Assembly (NCBI RefSeq): GCF_023078275.1
Contig: NC_062996.1
Coordinates: forward strand, 62,001-126,000
Source: Leguminivora glycinivorella
Taxonomy: Eukaryota; Arthropoda; Insecta; Lepidoptera; Tortricidae
Reading direction: 5' to 3'
Length of the DNA stretch: 64,000 nucleotides
The position numbers were made by a program, and so were the translations under genes. The notes under the pieces were generated by a model that was given only the letters and a program-made list of their open reading frames with translations, was not told the origin of the DNA and did no database searches. Shown here piece after piece: positions 56,110 to 64,000 of this stretch; within the stretch, counting starts at the first letter, position 1; each line of letters starts with the position of its first letter.

Positions 56110-56476
56110 AGCACGGCAGATATCGTCTCGCTCGAATCTAGAGCAGAGCCCACTGGGGTAGCACCTCCGCCTTACAGAAGACCGCAGCCAAATAGCACTC
56201 TACTCATAGTGTTGTGTTCCTGCCGGTGAGTAAGGCTGCCAGAGCTCAACGAGGGTGCGGTGTGCTGACGACGGGAGGACTTACGGAACTAACTTGTTCC
56301 GTCTATTGTCCTTTCAGTCGTCGGCAACCCGAACCCTCCTTTGGACTTACAAGTTTCTAATGGGGTGGCAACGCGCATGTGACACTGTTTGAGTTACAGG
56401 CGTCCATAGGTTACGGTGACCGCTTTACATCAGGCGGGCCGTATGCTTGTTTGCCACCGACGTAGTATAAAAAAAA
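56110..56476 (+). mobile_element. LINE or SINE 3' end with A tail
   Basis: CTGCCGGTGAGTAAGGCTGC and GGCGGGCCGTATGCTTGTTT followed by GCCACCGACGTAGTATAAAA are a common lepidopteran retroelement 3' end. The A-rich end at 56468-56476 abuts sequence shared with block A (31343). The 5' limit is not sharp. Confidence 0.6.
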
Positions 56477-56510
56477 TGTTTTGTGTTTCATAAATTTTGA
56501 CTGTCATGAT

Positions 56511-56949
56511 TAGGCTTGTGCCGTTTCGTTCGTTGATCGGAGCGCTCCGATCTCGTTCAATCGCTTCCACGAACTAGTTAGCTCTTTTAGGTCTTTTGCT
56601 CATTTAGTTCAGCCAGACCAGCGACCACTGCGGTCGGAAAGATCAGAACGAATGGGACCGAATAGTGTCAAAATGATACGAATAGTCCACAGATAGTAAA
56701 CATTCCGGGCCCAAAGGTTGTAAGTAACCGAAGTTTAATATGAAACTTGACGTTTTTTTGTTGCTCTGCTAATTAGCTCTCGCTCTCGGTCGGCGCAGTC
56801 ACACACTCGTTCTCGATCCAAACCGCTCGCGCTCGCCGATCCTATACTAAACTAAATGAGCAAAGACCGAATCTCAGAGCCTGGAAAGATTCAGTTCATT
56901 TCGGTCATTGATGGGATTTTATTCCTAACAGTTCATAGTTCGTGAGCGA
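56511..56949. mobile_element. hAT-type insertion, TSD GTCATGAT
   Basis: GTCATGAT flanks at 56503-56510 and 56950-56957. The empty site is in block A at 31370-31380 (CGACTGTCATGATCAGG). The element begins TAGGCTTGTGCCG and ends GTGAGCGA. The ends match poorly, so superfamily rests on the 8-bp duplication. It is non-coding. Confidence 0.75.
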
Positions 56950-57150
56950 GTCATGATCATGATGCCGTTCATTTCTATGAAACAGCCACTATGCAAAGTT
57001 TGAATTGTCCTTTTAATTTCGTCCTGTGTGTTTCATGACATAAAATAGCCTTTATTTCCAAGACTTAAAACTTAAAAAATCTATTTAAAAAAACCCGAAC
57101 ATTCTCCTCACGTGTGAAAGTCAACACTACGGCACAGAATATATAATAGA

Positions 57151-57700
57151 TAGGGATGTACCGACTATTGATTTGGCCGACTAGGCCGACTACCGACTAG
57201 TCGGCGCTTGGGTGGCCGATTGAGTGGCCGATTAGTCGGCCGACTAGTCGGCCAGAACATAATTTTCGACTAAATTCATCAGAATTTTTGCATTACATTT
57301 TTGGTCCTCCCTTCGTTTGCGCTTTTAATTTTTTTACAGGTTAAATTTTTCAAAGGTTTATGCGAATATTTATACATTTTCCATTTTTAACAACCGGTTT
57401 GCCTTAGTGGGTAGGGTAGTGAAACCAGTCCTGCCTATGGAATCCGGTAGTCCTAGGTAGGATATTTATTTCTGTGATGATCACAGATATTTGTTATTTT
57501 GACTAACAAAGGTATAACGAATCGGGTACATAATACAATTATATCGGCTGTTAATTTATTTCTGTACTGTTTTTCTATGACTTATAAAGTGCCGACTAAT
57601 CGGCCTGTTTTGCCGACTAGTCGCCGACTAATCGCCGACTACAAATGTGGCCGGATAGTCGGCTTTCCCGACTAGTCGGCGACTAGTCGGTACATCCCTA
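57151..57700. mobile_element. hAT MITE, TAGGGATGTACCGACTA ends
   Basis: The 17-bp inverted ends are perfect. ATAATAGA and ATAATAGT flank it, and block A has ATAATAGT once at 31611-31618. GACTAGTCGG and related palindromes repeat within the terminal 100 bp at each end. A decayed SINE copy lies at about 57392-57497 inside. Confidence 0.9.
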
Positions 57701-57839
57701 ATAATAGTACAAGTACAGAAGGCCCACTGCTTTGATGTTCACGAAATGCCGCCTTTTTAAATGCCTACAAAATGTTTACAAAGAAACCAGCCGCACGTCG
57801 CCGCAGCGTCGGATGATAGGATTGCTTTTTTTTAAATTT

Positions 57840-58161
57840 CAATATTGGGGACACCTTACACAGATCAACTTAGCCCCAAACTAAGCAAAGCTTGTACTAT
57901 GGGTGCTAAGCGACGATATACATAATTAAATAGATAAATACATACCTGTGTACATAGAGAACATCCATGACTCAGGGACAAATATCTGTGCTCACACAAA
58001 CAAAAATGCCCTTACCGGGATTCGAACCCAGGACCGCGGCTTAGCAGTCACTACCGACTGAGCCAGAAATATCTGTGCTCACACAAACAAATGCCCTTAC
58101 CAGGATTCGGACCCAGGACCGTGGCTTAGCAGTCACTACCGACTGAGCCAGACCGGTCGTC
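57840..58161 (-). mobile_element. SINE with duplicated head (block B copy)
   Basis: Counterpart of 32697-33018, with two tRNA-like heads. Its outer end is again 12 bp from the exon 2 donor. Confidence 0.85.
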
Positions 58162-58172
58162 TTTAAGTTTAC

Positions 58173-58314
58173 CTTTGGCTCTCAGTGCTGCCTGGAGCCT
58201 CTGACGCAGCTCGGCCTGGCAGCGCTGCACCTGCACCTTGAAGGAGCTCGCCTCCCGCAGGCGCCTCTCACACTCCCCGCAGATGCCACTCTGCTCCTCA
58301 TTGCTTGATGCCAG
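58173..58314 (-). CDS. ZAD-C2H2 gene copy B, exon 2
   Basis: 142 nt, acceptor CATCTTGCAG and donor AAAG|GTAAAC as in copy A. It encodes the second ZAD half with CGEC and the SSFKVQVQRCQAELRQRL helix; Val replaces Met of copy A. Phases 0 and 1 match its neighbours. Confidence 0.85.
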
Positions 58315-58515
58315 CTGCAAGATGTAGTATAGGGTCATAGTTAGCATCCATATACACTTTAAGCGCAACACACACAGACCGCGGGCGCGGGACCTAGCAG
58401 GCGGGCGCGTTTTTCACACCCTTCACACAGAGCGGGAGCACGGCGGGCGCGGCGGGCCCGCAGCGGCCCCGGCGCGGGTTCTCACCGCCATCGATCGTTG
58501 GCAGTCTGCACCAAG

Positions 58516-58762
58516 ATGTCAGAAGATATGGACACAGACGAGGAATTATCGTTTCTGCTTGTTTTGAGGAATAAAGTTCGCAAAAAAAAAAAAACTGGGT
58601 TCACGAAATTAATAAGAAACGATTAATATTTGGAGAGTACCATAGACTGTGTAGAGAACTGGAAACATATGAACATAAGATTTTTTAAATATTTTCACAT
58701 TTCAAAGGCAGCCTTTGAAGCGTTACATGAAACATTGAGTGCAAAAATATACAAACAGGATA
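58516..58762 (+). pseudogene. PIF/Harbinger transposase remnant (block B copy)
   Basis: It starts MSEDMDTDEELSFLLVLRN and decays as in 33373-33620, with a different set of frame breaks (an A-run change near 58580 and a shift near 58678). The GEYHRLCRELETYEH stretch is kept. It lies antisense within intron 1. Confidence 0.6.
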
Positions 58763-58773
58763 CAATAACATAC

Positions 58774-59000
58774 AATCATGCCTGTTTCCCATAAAGGGGT
58801 AGGCAGAGCAGATGAAACTGCAAAAGATACAGTGCCACTCTTGGCAAATAAGGGGTTGAAAGAAAACTAAACTGTGACATTTCAGTGATAGTCTGCCAGC
58901 CTCTCGCCTACGCCACAATTTACCCCATATCCCACAGTCGCCTTCTACGACACCCACGGGAAGAAAGGGGGTGGTGAAATTCTTAACCCGTCACCACACG
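58774..59000. repeat. Interspersed repeat (AATCATGCCTGT, block B copy)
   Basis: Counterpart of 33625-33860. Confidence 0.6.
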
Positions 59001-59176
59001 GATACAAATACAAACAAACAAACAAAACAACAGGACACAAATTTTCACACGAAACAGGATTCAAATTTTGTAAATAAATACAAACGCCATGAAATGCACG
59101 CGCCCGCCCGACGCGCTGTGTGTGAGCTGATACGCAAACCAAGGAATAACGAAAAAAGCTGCCATCATTCACTTAC

Positions 59177-59305
59177 TTTGATCACGAAGCATTCTTCAAT
59201 CATGAACGAGTATATCTCCGTAATGCCGTGACGAGTGTACGGCGTCCTCAAATCTTTCGCCGAAGGCCGCTGCAGGCAGCAGTGGCACTGATTTGTCGGT
59301 TCCAT
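59177..59305 (-). CDS. ZAD-C2H2 gene copy B, exon 1
   Basis: 129 nt encoding the same 43 residues as copy A, from MEPTNQCHCC to CFVIK, with a GTAAGT donor. The upstream 150 bp match copy A. The next gene on the plus strand, the THAP-type exon at 59795, starts 489 bp away, so the two first exons face apart across a short shared interval. Confidence 0.83.
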
Positions 59306-59794
59306 AATAATACGTACATTAAAACACACTGCGTCGACTTTATTCGCACGTTTAAAATATATAACTTTCAGATTCTACTTGTTTGTTTCACGAGATAAAC
59401 AGATTCGACGCGATCATCACAATGACACAATCCTTCCTGCCAAAATAATGGAGCGAAAACGAAAAGAAACTAGAAAAGCTAGGAACATTATATGAGCGAA
59501 TGAGACAAAATTCCACAACTTCTTTCGTTTTCTCGAAGGTTGTCCCTAAATGCTGGTGTCAAAACGGACCTGGGGTCCATTTATTATACGGCAAAATTAA
59601 ATATACGTTTGTCATTTCACACTCGGTCTCCATCTTTGACAACTGTACATAGTCGTATTATATTGGTTCGAATTTTTAGCGCGACTTCAATGGTCGTCTT
59701 GGCGATATTTATTTATTTTGTGAGGATTTCTGATAGATCGTGGAAAAAATAGCTCAGTGTATATTTGTGATAGTTCCAAGTTTCATTTCTGACT

Positions 59795-60855
59795 ATGGCT
59801 TGTGTGATCAAGTGTTGCAAATCACATTCAGGAAGAAAAGAAAACACGCAAGAGGTTATATCATTTCATCGGTAAGTTTCTTGAAATTTTGATAATATTT
59901 ATTGATACGACCTGGCATAAATATAAATGTACATATTAGTAGTTTATACAATTCAAATCTTATTCAATTCTGTATAGATTTTTGCATATTTTTTGGAAGT
60001 TTTCTCCAAAGACGTTTACAGGGGACAGCTCAATCACATTTTTTGCCATACGAAATTAAACCTTATTACTGAAATAGAAAGTCGATCGTATCAGACTAGC
60101 GAAAACGGTCCACATGAGAGGGCATTGTTTGGGCTGGTGTCCCTCTCGCAGTGTTAATGAGGTTCCCATATTAGTAGTATTTTTATGTGTATATTACCTG
60201 ACTTTATAACTTCTTATTTTATTTTAATGTTATATTCAAACTAGGGTTTCGATATATTTCAAAAAATTTGAAAATAATTATAATGTAATTATTTTGATGC
60301 CAGTAAATCAAAGATTTGTATATTTAAAAAATACTTTCAATTGGGTGTTAGTAGATTTAGTAGTAACTTTGAAAATTGACTGGTATCCCCAATTTATGAC
60401 AGTGATGACGTCACTGAATAATGTTGACATTGTCAGCAAGTGCGAGAGGGACACCAGCCCAAACAATTACCTCTCATGTGGACACACTTTTTGACGTAAC
60501 TAAACAATCTAGTTTAATAATTCTAAATCTATGGTTTTCTCAAACTCGGAAAGGTTATGTTTTTTAGCATAGTGATGTGATGTGTTTTATCGACCTTGCA
60601 ATAATAACCTATCAATATTCATACCTTAAAAACGCCATCAATGATTATTGTTCTTTGTTATGATTCTCTTGTTATTTAGTTATTTTACAAATTCAACTTT
60701 ATATATTTCTTAGATTTCCGAAGAAGAAGACCGGAAACACGAAGTTCAAGGTGCGATGCTCGCGGTTCCTTTACTCCCAAGACTCCACCAAAAAGAAGGC
60801 CAAGAAGCTGAAATGGAGCCTGCCCCCAGATGTCTCCCCAGGTGTCTACCTTTGA
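59795..60855 (+). CDS. THAP-type exon spliced to RpL38-like exon (59795-59871, 60714-60855)
   Basis: Exon 1 reads MACVIKCCKSHSGRKENTQE and VISFH plus CG, then GTAAGT. Exon 2 follows ATATTTCTTAG and restores the codon CGA, then FPKKKTGNTKFKVRCSRFLY, SQDSTKKKAKKLKWSLPPDV and SPGVYL, then a stop. The join is in frame and gives 72 residues. The start fits a THAP domain up to its FP motif; what follows resembles the C-terminal half of ribosomal protein L38 (NTKFKVRCSRFLY and LK.SLPP). No THAP W or C/H pair follows, and the N-terminal half of L38 is absent. So this is a chimera or a retrocopy captured by an existing acceptor. The 842-bp intron holds a hAT MITE. A truncated inverted copy is at 38887-39373. 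Expression is not shown by the sequence. Confidence 0.55.
60007..60533 (+). mobile_element. hAT MITE, full length, TSD GTTTTCTC
   Basis: 527 bp from CAAAGACGTTTACAGG to AATCTATG, flanked by GTTTTCTC at 59999-60006 and 60534-60541. The empty site occurs inverted in block D at about 39162-39175 (GAGAAAAC once). This pair fixes the ends of the family and its 8-bp duplication. Confidence 0.93.
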
Positions 60856-61000
60856 CAATTGTACATAATCGTATTATATTAGATCAAATATCTCGGCGGT
60901 CGTCTGGCCGATTTTTAATTTAATTGTGTTTATTCCTGATAGATAGTTGATGATCCTGCTAAATTCTTATTTGTGATGTGTTCAAGTTCCTTATGTGATT

Positions 61001-61077
61001 ATGGCTTGTGTGATTAAGGACTGTAATTCACGTACATGGAGAAAAGAAAACTCCCAAGAACCTGCTGTGTTTCATTA
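61001..61077 (+). CDS. THAP-type first exon, second type
   Basis: Same as 38615-38691: MACVIKDCNSRTWRKENSQE and PAVFH, then TA and a GTGAAT donor. Upstream sequence repeats that upstream of 59795 (TTTGACAATTGTACATA near 60851), so the two exons are tandem paralogues about 1.2 kb apart. Without splicing it stops at once. Likely decayed. Confidence 0.45.
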
Positions 61078-61409
61078 GTGAATTTCGGTCAGTTATTGAT
61101 ACTATTATTTGTAGGATCTAAACAAAGCATAAAATACGATATTTTCATAGTTTATATAATAACTACTACCATGTTAAATTCTGCATAATTTTGTGCATAT
61201 GTTTTTCGAAGTTTCTCCAAACTGTTTTTAGGTTATGTTTTTGTACTAGTGATGTGTCATTTTTATCGACGTCCCTACTGACATACGACATTAACCCTAT
61301 TGACATTCTTGCATTGAAAAGGACATAAAAATTATTAATGATGATCAGGTATCACAGACTGGGTAAATGGTAATGTAACATTTCTAGTGAATTAAACTTA
61401 TAGTATTTT

Positions 61410-61861
61410 TTAGTTTTCCAGAAATTCTCAAACATTATTAAAAAGAAACTAAAAATAGGTGAAACTATTGAAATAATAAATTTTGGTACCTACACTGCCG
61501 TTTTGTTTTATTTTCTATTTGATAGAGAAAATATTATTGAGGTAAGTATAAGTAGATTCTTGAGTGGTGGACTAGAAATTAATAGAGGGATGCTACATGA
61601 ATTAAATTACTTAGGTCTTTGCGTAAGGAGAAGAGAAGAATGTATTTATTTGTTTTATACTCGTATCTCCCATCTTCTATTTTTTACAAACTATTTAGGC
61701 CGATATTACACTATCATAGAAATATAGTCATAGACAACATGCCGTCCTTTTTACGTTACAGAAAAAGGGAGGCATACAGACCTATGATCAAAGATATAGG
61801 TATGATAATGTAATATTAGGACTTGGTAAGAGAAGAGAAGTGACCGTTTATGTAGGTAAGT
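61410..61861 (+). pseudogene. Unassigned ORF, broken copy
   Basis: Counterpart of 37825-38309. After TTTTTTAG it reads FQKFSNIIKKKLKIGETIEI and onward, but a base change near 61690-61760 breaks the frame after HLLFFTNYLG. The final part is displaced by the insertion starting at 61862. The internal splice-like sites are kept. Family unknown. Confidence 0.3.
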
Positions 61862-62940
61862 CACAGATCAATACAACAAGATGGCCCTTACAGGGCGACT
61901 CGCGGTCACCAAGCATACGACAAATCAGGTTTATAAAAGTTTGAACGCGTGCGACACCGATCAGTAGCGCCCAAGTATACGACCCGCTAACAGTGTCCGT
62001 GTCCGCTCGGGAAAAAATCTTAAATAATCAATTTTGGTTGCAAACAATGGTCTCTTACAGCATAAAGTGGTGTGGCAAGTCTTCTAACACTTCTACATGT
62101 AAAAAAGATGGAACAACATTCCACAGTTAAGTCAAATTAATTATTTTGTTGAATATTGTTTATTGTCCGCGGAGTTCATTTATACTGGTCAATATGGTTG
62201 TGCTGAGCGGCGCCGAGGCGCGTCCATCCCTCTTTACCGAGTTAACAATGTGATATGCTATCCCTTTCACGTAAACGACTAGGCATGGGGCCATGTTAGT
62301 TTATGTCTGTTGCGGGAACTTCGTACTGCCGTTCGTACCATGTGCTACCATTTTATGAAATATAAAAGAAAGCAGATTTGTAATAGTTAATAATTATCTA
62401 GAATCTGTAGAGTCTGTAGTGGTATTTAGTTTATTGATTAGTTTAGAATATTTAGTTGGTTATTTAACTTAGTAAACGTAAGTAAAAATGCACAGTTTAG
62501 TTATTAGTTACTAGAATGATTTTTATTGAGATGCTATCACAATTATCATCCTCCTTGCGTTATCCCGGCATCGGCATTCGCCACGGCTCATGGGAGCCTG
62601 GGGTCCGCTTTGGAAACTACTACCAAGATTTGGCGTAGGCACTAGTTTTATGAAAGCGACTGCCATCTGACCTTCCAACCCGAAGGGTAACTAGGCCTTA
62701 TTATAATTTAATTATAATATTATAATTTGTTGCAAAACAAATTCACCACAGTACTGGTACCGGTACCATTGTCTATAATAGACATGTCCCATTCCCATCC
62801 CTACTGCTAATCATAAAGGCGCGCCATTATTTGAAACGACCAATGGCAGCACCGTGCGCGCCCGCCTCACCCCGCAAGGATTGGTGATTTGCGTCTCGAA
62901 CAATATCGCTTGCATTTGGCTTCTAGTGGGGTGTTCTGTG
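61862..62940. mobile_element. DNA transposon, 1.1 kb, TSD AGGTAAGT, with THAP-start relic
   Basis: AGGTAAGT flanks at 61854-61861 and 62941-62948, and block D has it once (complement near 37857). Ends begin CACAGATCA and, in complement, CACAGAACAC. At 62047-62126 a THAP-like first exon reads MVSYSIKWCGKSSN and STCKKDGTTFH, with its donor decayed (TTAAGT). P-family transposases start with a THAP domain and make 8-bp duplications, so a P-like element is plausible; hAT is the alternative. A relative ends at 168. Confidence 0.65.
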
Positions 62941-63319
62941 AGGTAAGTACATAAACAAACCATTTATTAGCAATCAGTAGGTACGGTTAGCCAAGAAGGC
63001 AAGAATGTATGAATATATGACTTTCATAGCCAAAAAGCCTCATAATAATCCAAATGAAATGTTTATATCAATATTGTATGTTTTCGTTACTTTTATATAT
63101 ATAACGTTTATATTATTTTTAAGGTGAGAACGTAAGTAAGTGCATATTTTATCGATAATTGAATCGACAAAGTAACATCCCTAGCTAACACAAAACCAAG
63201 GACCACCTACCAAAAAGAGAAATAACTAGCATATATCCATCCTTTTTCAATACATTATCTAAGTCATAAGGAAGTCAAGGATGAGTATATGCATTTTACA
63301 CGAATTTTTATTAGGGGGG
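62941..63319 (+). repeat. Inverted copy of block D (second part)
   Basis: Matches the complement of 37484-37862. It includes the decayed TA-type MITE relative (63180-63319) and no gene. Confidence 0.75.
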
Positions 63320-63385
63320 CTTGGTTAAACCAGTCTTTGGAGAGACGTCTTTTGGCCACAGAATTACAGTTAAACCAGAATGAGT

Positions 63386-63679
63386 CGTTAGGTCAAAAAG
63401 TGTGTCCACATGAGAGGTCATTGTTTGGGCTGGTGTCCCTCTCGCACTTGCTCACAATGTCAACATTATTCAGTGACGTCATCACTGTCATAAATTGGGG
63501 ATACCAGTCAATTTTCAAAGTTACTACTAAATCTAGTAATACCCATTTGAACCAAAGACTTTTACAGGGGACAGCTCAATCACATTTTTTGCCATACGAA
63601 ATTAAACCTTATTACTGAAACAGAAAGTCGATCGTATCAGACTAGCGAAAACGGTCCACATGAGAGGGCATTGTTTGGG
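63386..63679. mobile_element. Two hAT MITE fragments, tail and head
   Basis: 63386-63552 is a right part on the minus strand (TAGGTCAAAAAGTGTGTCC start). 63553-63679 is a left part on the plus strand (CAAAGACTTTTACAGG start). The first ends and the second starts at CCATTTGAAC|CAAAG with no clear duplication. Confidence 0.75.
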
Positions 63680-64000
63680 CCACGGAAGTATAACTAAAGC
63701 ATGGAAGCCATGCTAAAATAAGAGCTCGGTGACATGTATCTTACTCACACCACACTATTACCATTTTTGTATGAGCGAATGAGACAATATTCCACAACTT
63801 CTTTCGTTTTCTCGAAGGTTGTCCCTAAATGCTGATGTCAAAACGGACCTGGGGTCCATTTATTATACGGCAAAATTAAATATACGTTTGTCATTTCACA
63901 CTCGGTCTCCATCTTTGACAACTGTACATAGTCGTATTATATTGGTTCGAGTTTTTAGCGCGACTTCAATGGTCGTCTTGACGATATTTATTTATTTTGT
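63680..64000 (+). repeat. Start of a further block-D-type unit
   Basis: From CACGGAAGTATAACTAAAGC to the window end this repeats the complement of 39440-39766 and also parallels 59494-59730. The THAP-type exon would be expected roughly 60-70 bp beyond the window edge. Confidence 0.75.

Larger units (their letters stand above)
40509..59470 (-). repeat. Segmental duplication block B (ZAD gene copy B)
   Basis: Collinear with 20537-34936 and enlarged by insertions at 40750-41212, 41597-41866, 45693-46291, 46897-49410, 52260-56475, 56511-56949 and 57151-57700, each absent from block A. It lacks 34015-34613 and 11 finger units present in A. Confidence 0.88.
59490..61861 (+). repeat. Inverted copy of block D (first part)
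   Basis: From GAGCGAATGAGACAAAATTC at about 59494 to TAGGTAAGT at 61861, this matches the complement of 37855-39680. It gained the MITE at 60007-60533. After the insertion at 61862-62940 the match resumes to 63319. Confidence 0.85.

Overview
The window looks like a lepidopteran (moth or butterfly) nuclear scaffold. The evidence is an AT-rich, intron-containing, transposon-saturated sequence with tRNA-derived SINEs and MITEs of lepidopteran type, and genes of insect-specific type (ZAD-C2H2 zinc fingers, THAP). It is eukaryotic; there are no operons, CRISPR arrays or bacterial signals.

Left part (1-12113): a nest of insertions. A SINE is split by an 11.4-kb LTR element (500-11948) with two identical 295-bp LTRs and a TATG target duplication. 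Its 5.3-kb interior has no coding capacity and ends in a 67-bp tandem array. A 5.5-kb non-LTR retrotransposon with both ORFs open lies inside the 5' LTR, flanked by its own target duplication.

Middle and right (12.3-64 kb): a tandemly duplicated cluster of zinc-finger genes. A four-exon ZAD-C2H2 gene on the minus strand occurs twice: copy A (exons at 34.7, 33.1, 29.8 and 25.3-23.2 kb) and copy B (59.2, 58.2, 51.6 and 44.7-43.5 kb). A third first exon, C, lies at 12.4 kb. Splice phases agree in both copies and the ZAD is split across exons 1 and 2. Copy B encodes 532 residues with 11 fingers. Copy A has 22 finger units, with a one-base insertion that stops it after 17. The duplicated blocks (about 20.5-34.9 and 40.5-59.5 kb) share old repeats and differ by many newer insertions, so the window holds several filled/empty transposon site pairs.

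Beside the ZAD genes are small plus-strand genes that begin with a 77-nt THAP-type exon (13.9, 59.8 and 61.0 kb), with inverted copies at 39.3 and 38.7 kb. At 59.8 kb the THAP exon joins in frame to an exon resembling the C-terminal half of ribosomal protein L38. ZAD and THAP first exons lie head to head at 12.4/13.9 kb and at 59.3/59.8 kb.

The rest is transposons: a hAT-type MITE family (about 530 bp, 8-bp duplications), other hAT elements, PIF/Harbinger remnants, 5'-truncated LINEs, foldback MITEs, and a 3.7-kb inverted-repeat element (52.3-56.0 kb) carrying remains of a cysteine-rich ORF.
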